Assembly: GCF_009498455.1 (NCBI RefSeq)
Contig: NZ_CP045644.1
Coordinates: 4,467,001-4,531,000, forward strand
From: Variovorax paradoxus
GTDB taxonomy: Bacteria; Pseudomonadota; Gammaproteobacteria; Burkholderiales; Burkholderiaceae_C
DNA length: 64,000 nt
Direction of reading: 5' to 3'
The stretch's first letter is position 1, and each line of letters begins with the position of its first letter. Shown piece by piece: positions 27,480 through 35,500 of this stretch. The position numbers and the translations under genes were made by a program. The notes under the pieces were generated by a model. That model searched no databases, was not told the DNA's origin, and saw nothing but the letters and a program-made list of their open reading frames with translations.

Positions 27480-29205
27480 CTCCGAACACGTCCTCATAGG
27501 TTCTGGTCAGATGCACGGCGTCCATGCCGGAGTCGATTGCCGGCACCCTCGGGCCCGGCTGTACTGAAACTCCAAGGGTCTGGAAAAAGGCCGCGGAGCG
27601 CACCCAGCTGCAAACCATCGAGGCGGTGACCTTGCCATCAAGTGCAGCCAGGACCCGCTCCGCCGCGAAACCGGCCGCCTGCCAGACGTCCGCAGCGCCG
27701 TACGGGTGGAATCCAGCGTTGCATGCTGGCGGATGCACGCGGGTGTCCTCCGGCCACTCGGCGACGTTCACCTTCTCCCGAGGATCGTCAGCTGGCCAGC
27801 GGTCGCAGTGCTGCAGCAGCACGACGTGGGCGGCCGCGCAAAACGGCTCCATCCATGCATGCGCGACCAGGCACTTACCCAGGCTGTGCTCGCGTAAGCG
27901 CGTGAGCACCGTCCGAACAGCACTCTCGCCGGTGCAGTCAACAACAAGGTCGTATGTGCCTGGCTTGCACTGGTGGCGAATCCAATCGGTCGCAAGGGCG
28001 TGGAACGCCTTGACCGTGATGCCGGGAACCTGTCGGCGAAGTCTCGTTGCGAGATCGCCAGATTTCAGGTCGCCAATGTCGCTGGCGCCGAGCAGATGCC
28101 GGGCGCAGTTCTCCGAGCCGAAGAACTCCTTGTCCAACAGGTGCAACTCGCCGACGCCCGCACGGGCTAAGAGCTCCGCCACCGGAGCACCCAACGAGCC
28201 GCAGCCCAACAGGAGCACGCGCTTCTTGCGCCGCAGGTGAAGCACATCAAGACCGTGATCACGTGCAAGTGCCCAGTCGGTATCCACACGGTCGACCGGT
28301 ACGGGGACGATGATGGGAGAGGTGAGCCGCACCACGGGAGCCGGGTACACCAGGTAGCCGTAGCAGGTCCGGCCTTGAACGAGGACCACCAGGAAGCAAC
28401 GCGCATCTTCCTTGTTGTCTTCTATCCACTTCGCGACGGACAGTGTCTGGTCGGCGGCGGAAGCGACCAAGTCTTCCAGCTGCCGCAGTGTCCTAGGCCA
28501 AGATCCCGGAACCCAACTTTGAGCGGCGCTTAAGGGCACAAAAAGCGCGTTGCCACGCACCAGCGTCCCGACCGCCCAACCATGTCGTACAGCCAAACCA
28601 TGCGGGTCCGCCTCGCCCACAGTGGCGACCAACAAGTCGCTGCGCGCCTTCTGGTCTTTCTTGAAGTAGGCGGCAAGCCGGCCCTTGGTTGGGCCGTCGA
28701 GGTCCGTCAGCGCCACCCGCAGGCCCGACACGCCTGGAGCGCCACGCGTCGGCTTGTATTGCAGACAAAACCGCAGCCAGTACGAGAGGCTCTCGTCCTG
28801 GAACTCGCCGGCTACCCAAGCTGGGTCTGCCGAATCCGACCAGAACGTCTCCAGCCGCTTCAGCACCTCCACCATCGCGTCAACGGGTTCGTCGTAGTCC
28901 TGCGGGTCCGCCTCGACGCCATGGCAGAACCGGCCATCCTCCTCAATGTGGGGCAGGACCAGGCACAAGCTCTTGTCAAAGCGAACCTGCGGCGGTGTCG
29001 CAGGAAAGTCCCTCGTGATGTAGATGCTGACGCGCTGACGCCCGTGAACTGCATGGCGCAACTCGAGGTCCCATGAGGCAACCTTGCGGCGCGGGTCTGG
29101 CTGGCGGGTGCGGGTCGCGAAAGTCGCGCCTGCTCCGTCCAGCCAGGCCTCAATGGCGGCCGCGGCACGCTCAAAGGGTGTCAGGGCGACAGCTTGCTCA
29201 GGCAA
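27472..29205 (-). CDS. cap2: CBASS Cap2, E2-E1 ubiquitin-transfer-like enzyme
   Basis: A 577-residue fusion of an E2-like and an E1-like (ThiF) domain, which in type II CBASS conjugates the C-terminus of the CD-NTase to targets. The E2 part (residues 1-150) has LVLPHIEEDGRFCHG with the E2 Cys at residue 94. The E1 adenylation domain begins near residue 350 with RVLLLGCGSLGAPVAELLAR and holds LHLLDKEFFGSENCARH. The E1 catalytic Cys is probably in VHPPACNAGFHPYGA. The start is a TTG that overlaps the CD-NTase stop by 8 bases. Confidence 0.9.
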   Translation of the reverse strand: MPEQAVALTPFERAAAAIEAWLDGAGATFATRTRQPDPRRKVASWDLELRHAVHGRQRVSIYITRDFPATPPQVRFDKSLCLVLPHIEEDGRFCHGVEADPQDYDEPVDAMVEVLKRLETFWSDSADPAWVAGEFQDESLSYWLRFCLQYKPTRGAPGVSGLRVALTDLDGPTKGRLAAYFKKDQKARSDLLVATVGEADPHGLAVRHGWAVGTLVRGNALFVPLSAAQSWVPGSWPRTLRQLEDLVASAADQTLSVAKWIEDNKEDARCFLVVLVQGRTCYGYLVYPAPVVRLTSPIIVPVPVDRVDTDWALARDHGLDVLHLRRKKRVLLLGCGSLGAPVAELLARAGVGELHLLDKEFFGSENCARHLLGASDIGDLKSGDLATRLRRQVPGITVKAFHALATDWIRHQCKPGTYDLVVDCTGESAVRTVLTRLREHSLGKCLVAHAWMEPFCAAAHVVLLQHCDRWPADDPREKVNVAEWPEDTRVHPPACNAGFHPYGAADVWQAAGFAAERVLAALDGKVTASMVCSWVRSAAFFQTLGVSVQPGPRVPAIDSGMDAVHLTRTYEDVFGDG

Positions 29206-30448
29206 GCGTGTCCCTCGAACCGGTGCTGCGCGGCGCTTGGGGCTGTGTTCGGGGCTGCGAGGGAGCAGTCGCCAGCAGGCCGCCCAGGATGCCTGGCTTG
29301 TGCTGGCTATCCTTCCAGGCCTTCACGCCCGGCTCGCCGAAGACGGCGCGAACTCGCCCCTCCGAGCGCTTGCTGTACTCCTCGGAAAAGAGGGCCTCGA
29401 GGTCCTCCACGAGTCGGGTGTGCCAGGTTTTGAATTCCTTGGCGCGCAGGCCTCCGTCGGTGTTCCAACGGTCCGCGAAGTTCTCGCCGGCCCTGCCGGG
29501 CAGCGCGGGGTTGTCCACAAACGCAAGCTCGTTGACGTGCCTGATGAACTTGGGCATGCGGTCGATGACTTCGAGCGCTACCTCGATGGCCGAGGAGTAG
29601 TTGCCGCGTTCCTTCGCGACCATCTCGTTGTAGGCATGCGCGGCCAGCGTGACGAGAATGACCGAGATGGGCCGTGCGTCGCCACGAACTTCCGGCAGGT
29701 TCTTGTAGTAGCCGTCCCGGTGCAACTTCATCAGCTGCACCAGCCGGCGCAGGATGTCGTCCAGGGGGACCTTAGTCTGCGGCAGCGGGTCGACGATCGT
29801 CCTGGCTTCGTCCAGGGCGATACCGGACCTGACGATGCGCTCTTGGAAGGCGAAGCGTCTGTTGGCGATGGTGCAGAACCAGTCAGCGAACTCCTCGGGG
29901 TTCGACGGGCTCCACACCTTCTTCTCGTCGCGCACCCGCAGGTCGGTCCCGGTGATGGTTTCAGACAGCGGGACGGCCGGCGTGACGTCGAAGTAGAACG
30001 GCTCGCCCGGATACTGCAGGCGCCAGCACCGGTTTTTCGGTTTCGGGTCGCCAGCGCCCTCAATGCCATACAGCGCGGCACCGAAGGTCTGGAAGAAGTC
30101 CTCGGAGTGTTTCAGGCCCTCGAATTCCGCTCCACACAGCTTCACGACAATATCCAGGTCGAACTTCTCTCGGCCGTCGCCCGCAATGGTCGTCTGCGTG
30201 CGCATGGAGCCCTGCACGACGACGTGCGCGTCCGTCTCGCCGATACCCATGTTCCGGGCCACGTGACGACCCAACTCCTCATAACGCCTGATGGCGGCGG
30301 CGTGCTTCTCCGGGGAGAGCTCCAACTTGAGCAGCATCCGGGCGATGAAGTCTTCCCACTGCTGGTTTTCGTTGCGGGCGGCGAGCGACTCCAGGACGGG
30401 GCGCAGGCGTTTGGGCAGTTGCTGGGGTGGTTGGGTTTGCATGTCCAT
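29198..30448 (-). CDS. CBASS cyclic-oligonucleotide synthase (CD-NTase)
   Basis: A 416-residue CD-NTase of the SMODS/DncV-like nucleotidyltransferase class. The active site is VVVQGSMRTQTTIAGD with GS at residues 80-81, FDLDIVVKL with the DxD pair at 97-99, and a third Asp in YFDVTPAVP. An OAS1-like helical C-terminal domain follows. On phage infection it is expected to make a cyclic oligonucleotide. The C-terminus ends RDTLA; a small terminal residue is in keeping with Cap2-dependent conjugation. The effector's SAVED domain predicts a cyclic tri- or dinucleotide product. Confidence 0.9.
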   Translation of the reverse strand: MDMQTQPPQQLPKRLRPVLESLAARNENQQWEDFIARMLLKLELSPEKHAAAIRRYEELGRHVARNMGIGETDAHVVVQGSMRTQTTIAGDGREKFDLDIVVKLCGAEFEGLKHSEDFFQTFGAALYGIEGAGDPKPKNRCWRLQYPGEPFYFDVTPAVPLSETITGTDLRVRDEKKVWSPSNPEEFADWFCTIANRRFAFQERIVRSGIALDEARTIVDPLPQTKVPLDDILRRLVQLMKLHRDGYYKNLPEVRGDARPISVILVTLAAHAYNEMVAKERGNYSSAIEVALEVIDRMPKFIRHVNELAFVDNPALPGRAGENFADRWNTDGGLRAKEFKTWHTRLVEDLEALFSEEYSKRSEGRVRAVFGEPGVKAWKDSQHKPGILGGLLATAPSQPRTQPQAPRSTGSRDTLA

Positions 30449-30461
30449 CGAGGGCTCCAGA

Positions 30462-31580
30462 TTAGGCGGCGGCAGGGGCGAGGGTTGATATGGCGGTGGG
30501 CAGGTATTGCACCGACTGGCCATCCTTGGGCATTCGAACGCTCCAGGGGTAGGGCGGTAGCTGTCCAGCATCACGCTGGTAGCAGCGCAGCTCGGGCATG
30601 TTCCGGTGGTCGTAGGCCATGCCAAAGCGGATGCACAGGGTTGCGGGGGCGGCCAGCACCAGGTGCACGGTCTTCGCGCCGCGGTTGGCCAGGGAGCCGA
30701 GCGTCTGCAGGAACTGCTGCGTGAGGGCGGCCTGATTGGCTTCCGACCAGAGGGCATTGGGCAGCGGGTTTTCACGCGCCAGGTGCACCACGGGCAAATC
30801 GGCGAACGTAACGGCGATGTCCGTCATCGCGACTTTGTACGAGGCGGAGACGGCCAGAACCACTTCTTTGGCGTCCGCCACGTCTTCCAGGCCCGTGATG
30901 TTGAATCGGCTGTCGTCGTCGGCCTCGTTCAGCGCCTTCCAGCGCTTCTCGGTGCGCTCCCAGTCGTACAGGAGTACGGCCCCTTCGTCGTCTAGCAGCG
31001 TCCCCACATAGAACTGCAGCGGAACATGCATCACGCCCCCTGCGACCACTGTCACGTTCGCGCGGGAAGTGTCGCCTCGCACCTGTCGCAGTTGCCGTCG
31101 GATGTGCATCAATTCGTCGAGCGCTTCTTCGACCTGCGGCGGGTTGATGGAGAGATAGGGGCGGACGTTTACCGAGCAGTCATGGCGCTGACCGGGCAAC
31201 GTGCGGGGCAGACTGCCCAAAAGGGGCCGGTCAGAGGTGTCAACCAACCCACGTAGTTCGACGACCAGCACCCGGCGAGCGTCTCCGTCCTGTCGCTCCC
31301 GCCAGTACGTCATGACGACCATGACCAGGCCCGCCAGCCAAGTCGCGCACATCAGATACGTGACCGCCGAGAGCAGGTGGCCTGTGAGGCCCTGACCCGT
31401 GGAGAACTCCAGGACGTCGACCACACCAGGCAAGCCCTTGGCCTTGATGTCGAAGCCGCTGCCCAGGGAGACGAGCACGAAGCTGCTGGCAGTGATGAGA
31501 GCAACACCAAGGTGGCGTGGGCGCAGGAGGAACACCACAACTTGCTCGACGAGGCCCCTAAGCCAGTTGGAGTTTTTCAT
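30462..31580 (-). CDS. cap14: CBASS effector, two membrane spans plus SAVED domain (Cap14-like)
   Basis: A 372-residue protein with two N-terminal membrane spans, LGVALITASSFVLVSLGSGF near residue 25 and HLLSAVTYLMCATWLAGLVM near residue 72. A cytoplasmic SAVED domain follows (residues 170-360). The SAVED core includes LLYDWERTEKRWKALNEADD and TVHLVLAAPATLCIRFGMAY followed by DHRNMPELRCYQRD. TM-SAVED effectors are thought to disrupt the membrane on binding the signal. It is the first gene of the CBASS operon, immediately behind the operator-bearing promoter at 31616-31663. Confidence 0.9.
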   Translation of the reverse strand: MKNSNWLRGLVEQVVVFLLRPRHLGVALITASSFVLVSLGSGFDIKAKGLPGVVDVLEFSTGQGLTGHLLSAVTYLMCATWLAGLVMVVMTYWRERQDGDARRVLVVELRGLVDTSDRPLLGSLPRTLPGQRHDCSVNVRPYLSINPPQVEEALDELMHIRRQLRQVRGDTSRANVTVVAGGVMHVPLQFYVGTLLDDEGAVLLYDWERTEKRWKALNEADDDSRFNITGLEDVADAKEVVLAVSASYKVAMTDIAVTFADLPVVHLARENPLPNALWSEANQAALTQQFLQTLGSLANRGAKTVHLVLAAPATLCIRFGMAYDHRNMPELRCYQRDAGQLPPYPWSVRMPKDGQSVQYLPTAISTLAPAAA

Positions 31581-31615
31581 TGGCACTTTTGGTCTTCTTG
31601 TAAATGGGCAAAACG

Positions 31616-31663
31616 CTATAGGTAGTGGTGTTGAATTATATTGAACACTACCTATAGTGTTCA
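31616..31663 (-). promoter_or_regulatory. CBASS promoter with palindromic operator
   Basis: On the minus strand a perfect -10 hexamer TATAAT (31635-31640) stands 17 bases from TGAACA (31658-31663), a 4/6 match to the -35 consensus. Two 12-bp inverted arms, CTATAGGTAGTG (31616-31627) and CACTACCTATAG (31646-31657), flank the -10, one of them filling part of the -35/-10 spacer. A repressor bound here would block polymerase. The 12-base block TGAACACTATAG also occurs in the promoter of the XRE gene at 46781-47071. Confidence 0.75.
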
Positions 31664-32140
31664 CTCCGGGTGTGGAAAACTTAGGGCGATAACCACTTTC
31701 CTGCTGCGGGGGTAACTACTTGACGCAGATTTCGCTGGAGAACCTTTATGTGAATAGCTGAGGTTCGGTGCGAGGTTTTCAATTGCATCCGAGGACCTGT
31801 TCTTGCTGACTTGCGTCACCGACACCATGGCTCGCAGGCGGCGCTGGGCGTCTTTGGACGCCAGGACCAGCGCAGCACCGGCGCCCGCCAACATGACGTA
31901 CACGACGACGCCCGCGAACGTCTCCGGAATCCACCAACTCCAGCCGCCCGGCAGCAGCCGTGCGACGTCTATGACCGGCGACTGGCCAGCGATACCGGTT
32001 GTGGTGGACGCCACTAGCTTCCCGACGTGGACGAAGGCACCGGCGATGAGGCCGAAGCCCCCCAGCTTGTAGAGGGCGGCACCCAACTCCCGGATGAATG
32101 CCGGGTAGCGATACAGCAGCACCGTGAGGTTATTCAGCAT
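31661..32140 (-). CDS. Two-span membrane protein upstream of CBASS
   Basis: A 159-residue uncharacterised membrane protein. The first span is LGGFGLIAGAFVHVGKLVAS near residues 25-45. The second is ETFAGVVVYVMLAGAGAALV near residues 78-100, followed by a basic cytoplasmic tail with Ser-rich repeats. It is the third of a run of small genes between the WYL regulator and CBASS. Its stop codon lies in the -35 region of the CBASS promoter, so the two units abut without a gap. No family recognised. Confidence 0.65.
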   Translation of the reverse strand: MLNNLTVLLYRYPAFIRELGAALYKLGGFGLIAGAFVHVGKLVASTTTGIAGQSPVIDVARLLPGGWSWWIPETFAGVVVYVMLAGAGAALVLASKDAQRRLRAMVSVTQVSKNRSSDAIENLAPNLSYSHKGSPAKSASSSYPRSRKVVIALSFPHPE

Positions 32141-32144
32141 CGCC

Positions 32145-32324
32145 TCAGTCCTTCTTTTCCTTGCGCACGCCCTTGAAGGGGTCACCGTCCTTCTTCTGGT
32201 CCATGAAGCGGCCGTTGCCCGCGTCGCGCTTGGTCCAGGTCTGGTTCTGCGGGTTGAACACTTGTGACCGGTCGCGGACTGCTCCGCGGCGGGCGCCGTC
32301 ACCGATAGGGGGATTTCTGGCCAT
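32145..32324 (-). CDS. Conserved-looking 59-residue protein
   Basis: A small polar protein, MARNPPIGDGARRGAVRDRS then QVFNPQNQTWTKRDAGNGRF and a Lys-rich end MDQKKDGDPFKGVRKEKKD. The pattern NPxNQTWTKRDxxxGRFMDQKKDGxPFKGVRKE is one I recall from short proteins near mobile-element cargo, but it has no named family. The frame ends 4 bases before the membrane protein's ATG, so they are probably cotranslated. It is too small for default gene callers that use longer minimum lengths. Confidence 0.65.
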   Translation of the reverse strand: MARNPPIGDGARRGAVRDRSQVFNPQNQTWTKRDAGNGRFMDQKKDGDPFKGVRKEKKD

Positions 32325-32337
32325 GGGGGAGCGCCTT

Positions 32338-32613
32338 TCAGATGGTCAAGCTGTGGGTCCAGGAGGGCAGGCCCCTCTTGGAGAGGACTTGTACGAAGCT
32401 GTGACTGCCGAAAAACTGCAGCCGGCCGGCGGTGACGAAGGCTAGGGCTGCGTGGTCGACCCGCAGGTTTGCTGCCTTGGCGGCGACCGTTAGGCGCGCG
32501 AGCAGGTGGGAGTTGTCGGCCGCGGTGCCTGAGGTCGAGCGCGCGTCAAAGACGCAGCTCAGCCAGCCGCCAGACTGCGCTCGCTCTCGGATATGGGCAA
32601 CATGGATCTGCAT
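32338..32613 (-). CDS. Hypothetical protein, 91 residues
   Basis: A 91-residue soluble protein with an alpha/beta pattern: MQIHVAHIRERAQSGGWLSC VFDAR, then SHLLARLTVAAKAANLRVDH and LQFFGSHSFVQVLSKRGLPS with a closing WTHSLTI. The fold may be thioredoxin- or ferredoxin-like. It is the first of three small genes (91, 59 and 159 residues) packed head to tail between the WYL regulator and the CBASS operon. Function unknown. Confidence 0.6.
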   Translation of the reverse strand: MQIHVAHIRERAQSGGWLSCVFDARSTSGTAADNSHLLARLTVAAKAANLRVDHAALAFVTAGRLQFFGSHSFVQVLSKRGLPSWTHSLTI

Positions 32614-32704
32614 CGCGTTCTCCTCGCCCAGCGTTGGCCGAGCCTTGGGAACGCATTCTGAAGGGGGTGGTAGCTCAAGTAGTGAGCCACCTCCTCGAGG
32701 GCAG

Positions 32705-33784
32705 CTAGCGGTAACGGCTTGCGGCGACGCGCAATGCGTCGTAGACGCGCGTGCGCAGTTCGGGAGGCTCCAACACCTCGACGTCGGCGCCGAAGCGAAG
32801 CAGGTCCATTACGAGTTCTTCGTCATTGGAGTATGGAATCTCCAGGATATAGCTGCCGTCCGGCAGCCATCGGTCACTCTGGTCGGGATGCCAAGTTTCC
32901 AAGGATACCCACTGCGCGCGCTCTGGGGTGAATTTCAGGATTGCGCTGTGGGTTGCCTTGCCCGCGAAGATTCCGTAGCCGCTCTGGAAATGGGCCCGCA
33001 TGTCCTCGCGACTGACCTTCTTGGCGGGCTCATCGACGACGCTGACTGCTTCGATGGCTTCCAAGGCAAAAGAGCGCAGCTCGTTGCGCAGGTGACACCA
33101 CGCGTCTAGGACCCAGTTCTCGCGATAGTGCACCAACTGCAGCGGCGAGATGACGCGTTCGGTGTGCTCCTGCTTATCGCGGCGCAAGTAGCGAAGCGAC
33201 AGACGCTTGCTTTCAAGTAGGGCCGTGGCCATAACTCGAAAGTGTTTCGGTTCGACCTTGCGCGGAGCGAAGTGAATCAGCTTGACTTTGCTCTCGAGCT
33301 CGCCGGCCGACTTGCCGCCCGCGGCGAGGATTGACCGAAGCCGGTCTTTCATCGGGCTTAGATGCTCTACCAGGAGGCCCGGCTCGACTCCTTCGACCAA
33401 GTGGATCATCGTAAGCAGCGCGAACACCTCGGCCGCGTCGAACCAAAGCCCGGGAAGTTCGAAGCGGCCGCCATCTGGCAGGTCCCGTACGAAGTAGCGG
33501 TGCCTCTTGGGGTCCCAGTCGATGGGGCAGCCCATGCGATTTCGCAAGAACTCGATGTCTCGCTTGACGGAGGCTAACGAGACTTCCAACTCGTGTTTCA
33601 GATCCTCCATCGTCGCACCGTTGCGACGACGGGCGAGGCGGAGGATTTTCTCGAAGCGATCGAGGCCTACCTTGACCCCGCGCTCTTTCTTTGGCGCCGA
33701 GCTGCGTCTTGCGGGCGTCTTCGTCACCGGAGCCAGAGCCGGCGCCTTCTTGAGAGCAACTGACACGGCGTCAGCTTGCGACAA
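32705..33784 (-). CDS. WYL-domain transcriptional regulator
   Basis: A 359-residue regulator with an N-terminal winged helix (residues 38-100: DRFEKILRLARRRNGATMED, VSLASVKRDIEFLRNRMG) and a WYL domain (residues 185-260: SKRLSLRYLRRDKQEHTERV, then ISPLQLVHYRENWVLDAWCH). A WCX-type C-terminal domain follows (SYILEIPYSNDEELVMDLLR, FGADVEVLEPPELR). WYL regulators such as CapW and BrxR control CBASS, BREX and other defence loci. It precedes the small-gene trio and CBASS on the same strand. The start is a TTG; a GTG at 33766 is an alternative. Confidence 0.88.
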   Translation of the reverse strand: MSQADAVSVALKKAPALAPVTKTPARRSSAPKKERGVKVGLDRFEKILRLARRRNGATMEDLKHELEVSLASVKRDIEFLRNRMGCPIDWDPKRHRYFVRDLPDGGRFELPGLWFDAAEVFALLTMIHLVEGVEPGLLVEHLSPMKDRLRSILAAGGKSAGELESKVKLIHFAPRKVEPKHFRVMATALLESKRLSLRYLRRDKQEHTERVISPLQLVHYRENWVLDAWCHLRNELRSFALEAIEAVSVVDEPAKKVSREDMRAHFQSGYGIFAGKATHSAILKFTPERAQWVSLETWHPDQSDRWLPDGSYILEIPYSNDEELVMDLLRFGADVEVLEPPELRTRVYDALRVAASRYR

Positions 33785-34018
33785 CCAACTGCAGCGGGCG
33801 GCCTCGCCGCTCGAACAAGCCCATAACTAGCACGCCATGGCCGTCGTGGCCAACTGCGCGCTCTGCTGAGCGGACTGCCCCGCGGGGCGAAGGATGCGTG
33901 GCGACGACAGGCAGCAGCCAGTAGCTGGCGAGCGCCAACCCAGGCTCGCCCACCGGGGTAGCAAGGCCATGAGGTCTATGAGATCCTCGGCCGCGCTGGA
34001 CTTGCGCTGTCTCGCCAT
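33771..34018 (-). pseudogene. Frameshifted, truncated membrane-linked nuclease-like remnant
   Basis: From the ATG at 34018 the frame reads MARQRKSSAAEDLIDLMALL PRWASL, then a shift of frame gives GLALASYWLLPVVATHPSP and on to FERRGRPLQLVVAS at 33771. The pattern of a basic start, an acidic helix and a membrane span is the N-terminus of Mrr/DUF2034-type restriction endonucleases in proteobacteria. The rest of the nuclease is absent. The assignment rests on this short N-terminal pattern. Its end overlaps the WYL start. Confidence 0.35.
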
Positions 34019-34159
34019 CGATTCCCCTCCGAAACCGCCGATCAGCGGATTTGGTAAACATTCTGCAACAAATCTGAAGGGCATTTGCCAGTGAATCGAA
34101 GGTAGTTCCCTCATTCAGTGCATTACCAAAATGCGTGTCAGGAGGTGGGGAAGACATGG

Positions 34160-34210
34160 CCCCTATCCTTGCAAGTGGGGATAGGGGTATTATGTCTAAT
34201 ATTTTAGACA
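34160..34210 (+). promoter_or_regulatory. Operator/promoter of the XRE-AbiEii toxin-antitoxin operon
   Basis: A 9-bp inverted pair CCCCTATCC (34160-34168) and GGATAGGGG (34179-34187) is followed by a -10-like TATTAT (34188-34193). A second palindrome comes next: TGTCTAA (34193-34199) and TTAGACA (34204-34210), separated by TATT, 20 bases before the antitoxin ATG. The second one is the expected site for autorepression by the XRE antitoxin. Confidence 0.6.
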
Positions 34211-34230
34211 ACCTGTAGCTGTGATCTGCC

Positions 34231-34722
34231 ATGAACCTCATCGACATCGGCCATGCTGTACGAGCCCGGCGTGCCGAACTGGGCTTGTCCCAAGCGCAGT
34301 TGGCGCACCTGAGCGGCCTGTCTCGGCAAACTCTGGTTGGCTTAGAAAACGGCGCTCTGAGCGACTTGGGCGTCAACCGCGCGGGGCTGGTGATGGCTGT
34401 GCTGGGGCTGGACAGCCCCAAGCCGGATACGCTGGCGCGGCGCAAGAAGCGTGGCCTGTGGATGGCGGCCAAGACGGCCAGCGTCAGCTATGCGAGTGAA
34501 ATGGCTCCGGAGGCGCTCGAGCAAGCCCTGGCGAGCGGCGACGTGCCGCCTCCATTCGCCCCGCACCTGACCCATTTGCTCGACGAAGCGCCTGTGCCGA
34601 TCATCGTGATGGCAGTGGAGGAGACGGCCTCGCGCGCGCACCTGCCGCCGCGGCAGATCTGGCGCAACGTGGCGAAGTTGGCCGAATCCTTGTCCGTGCA
34701 CCGGCGGGCGCTGTGGGCATGA
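34231..34722 (+). CDS. XRE-type antitoxin partner of an AbiEii-family toxin
   Basis: A 163-residue protein with an N-terminal XRE helix-turn-helix (residues 5-62: VRARRAELGLSQAQLAHLSG, LSRQTLVGLENGALSDLGVN). The C-terminal region (VSYASEMAPEALEQALASGD, PPPFAPHLTHLLDEAPVPI) is probably for toxin binding. Its TGA overlaps the ATG of the nucleotidyltransferase gene (ATGA), the usual layout of a toxin-antitoxin pair. A palindrome directly upstream fits autorepression. Confidence 0.8.
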   Translation: MNLIDIGHAVRARRAELGLSQAQLAHLSGLSRQTLVGLENGALSDLGVNRAGLVMAVLGLDSPKPDTLARRKKRGLWMAAKTASVSYASEMAPEALEQALASGDVPPPFAPHLTHLLDEAPVPIIVMAVEETASRAHLPPRQIWRNVAKLAESLSVHRRALWA

Positions 34723-35375
34723 AGCCCGAGGCACTGCCCGGCGGTCCCTGGGAGAAGCTGTTCCCGCGGGCACTGGCGCTGATCGACGAGATCAGCCGAT
34801 ACGGTGGGATCGCCGATCCGTTCTGGACCTTCGGCGGTGGGACTGTGCTGATGTTCCGCTACCACCATAGGTTGAGCAAAGACATAGACATCTTCGTGCC
34901 CGACCCGCAGTACCTCGGCTTTGTCACGCCTCGGCTGAGCGACACGGCGGCGGACCTGACGCAGGACTACACTGAGCAGCCTGGCGCCTTCGTCAAGCTG
35001 CAATTCGAGGAAGGCGAAGTCGACTTCGTGGCCGCTCCCAACCTGCTGGCAGAGGCCTGGGAAACCTGGGACATCGGTGGCCGCTTCGTGAAGGTGGAGA
35101 CGGCCGCCGAGATCATTGCCAAGAAGATGTACCACCGTGGCGACCGGGCCACGGCGCGCGATCTATTCGACTTTGCGCTCGTGATCGAGCGCGAGCCCCA
35201 GCAGCTCCTAGCGGCAACGCCGTTCTTGCTGCGCCACCGAGAGGCATTCCTGTCTCAGATCCGGCAGCCGCATGCCGGATTGCGCGCCGCGTTCGACGCC
35301 ATCGCCACGCTGGACTACACGCCGGGCTTCGACCATTGCGTGACCGTAGTTGGGGAGTTCCTGGTCAGCATGTAG
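34719..35375 (+). CDS. Nucleotidyltransferase toxin, AbiEii/AbiGii family
   Basis: A 218-residue AbiEii-type nucleotidyltransferase. The active-site motif is FWTFGGGTVLMFRYHHRLSK DIDIF, with GG, S/T and DxD elements. The conserved ETAAEIIAKKMYHRGDRATA and RDLFDFALVIEREPQ follow. AbiEii relatives inactivate tRNAs by adding nucleotides and give abortive infection. It is coupled to the XRE antitoxin, so the pair probably stabilises the element and may act against phage. Confidence 0.85.
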   Translation: MKPEALPGGPWEKLFPRALALIDEISRYGGIADPFWTFGGGTVLMFRYHHRLSKDIDIFVPDPQYLGFVTPRLSDTAADLTQDYTEQPGAFVKLQFEEGEVDFVAAPNLLAEAWETWDIGGRFVKVETAAEIIAKKMYHRGDRATARDLFDFALVIEREPQQLLAATPFLLRHREAFLSQIRQPHAGLRAAFDAIATLDYTPGFDHCVTVVGEFLVSM

Positions 35376-35500
35376 TTTCGGGGCAATGCGACATCGACCT
35401 TCGCGCAGGCCATCGCTGGATTTGAAACGGTAGCACACGACTTTCTGTCGGTTTGTGCTGAATGGGTCTGGTGCTATAGCCGAGCGAGCCTATGCCTTCT

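Noticed and set aside
31573-31580. TTTTTCAT, resembling the reported Tn4371 target-site octamer
   Set aside because: It overlaps the start codon of the SAVED effector gene in the middle of the CBASS unit, and no second copy with junction character was found. It is most likely chance.
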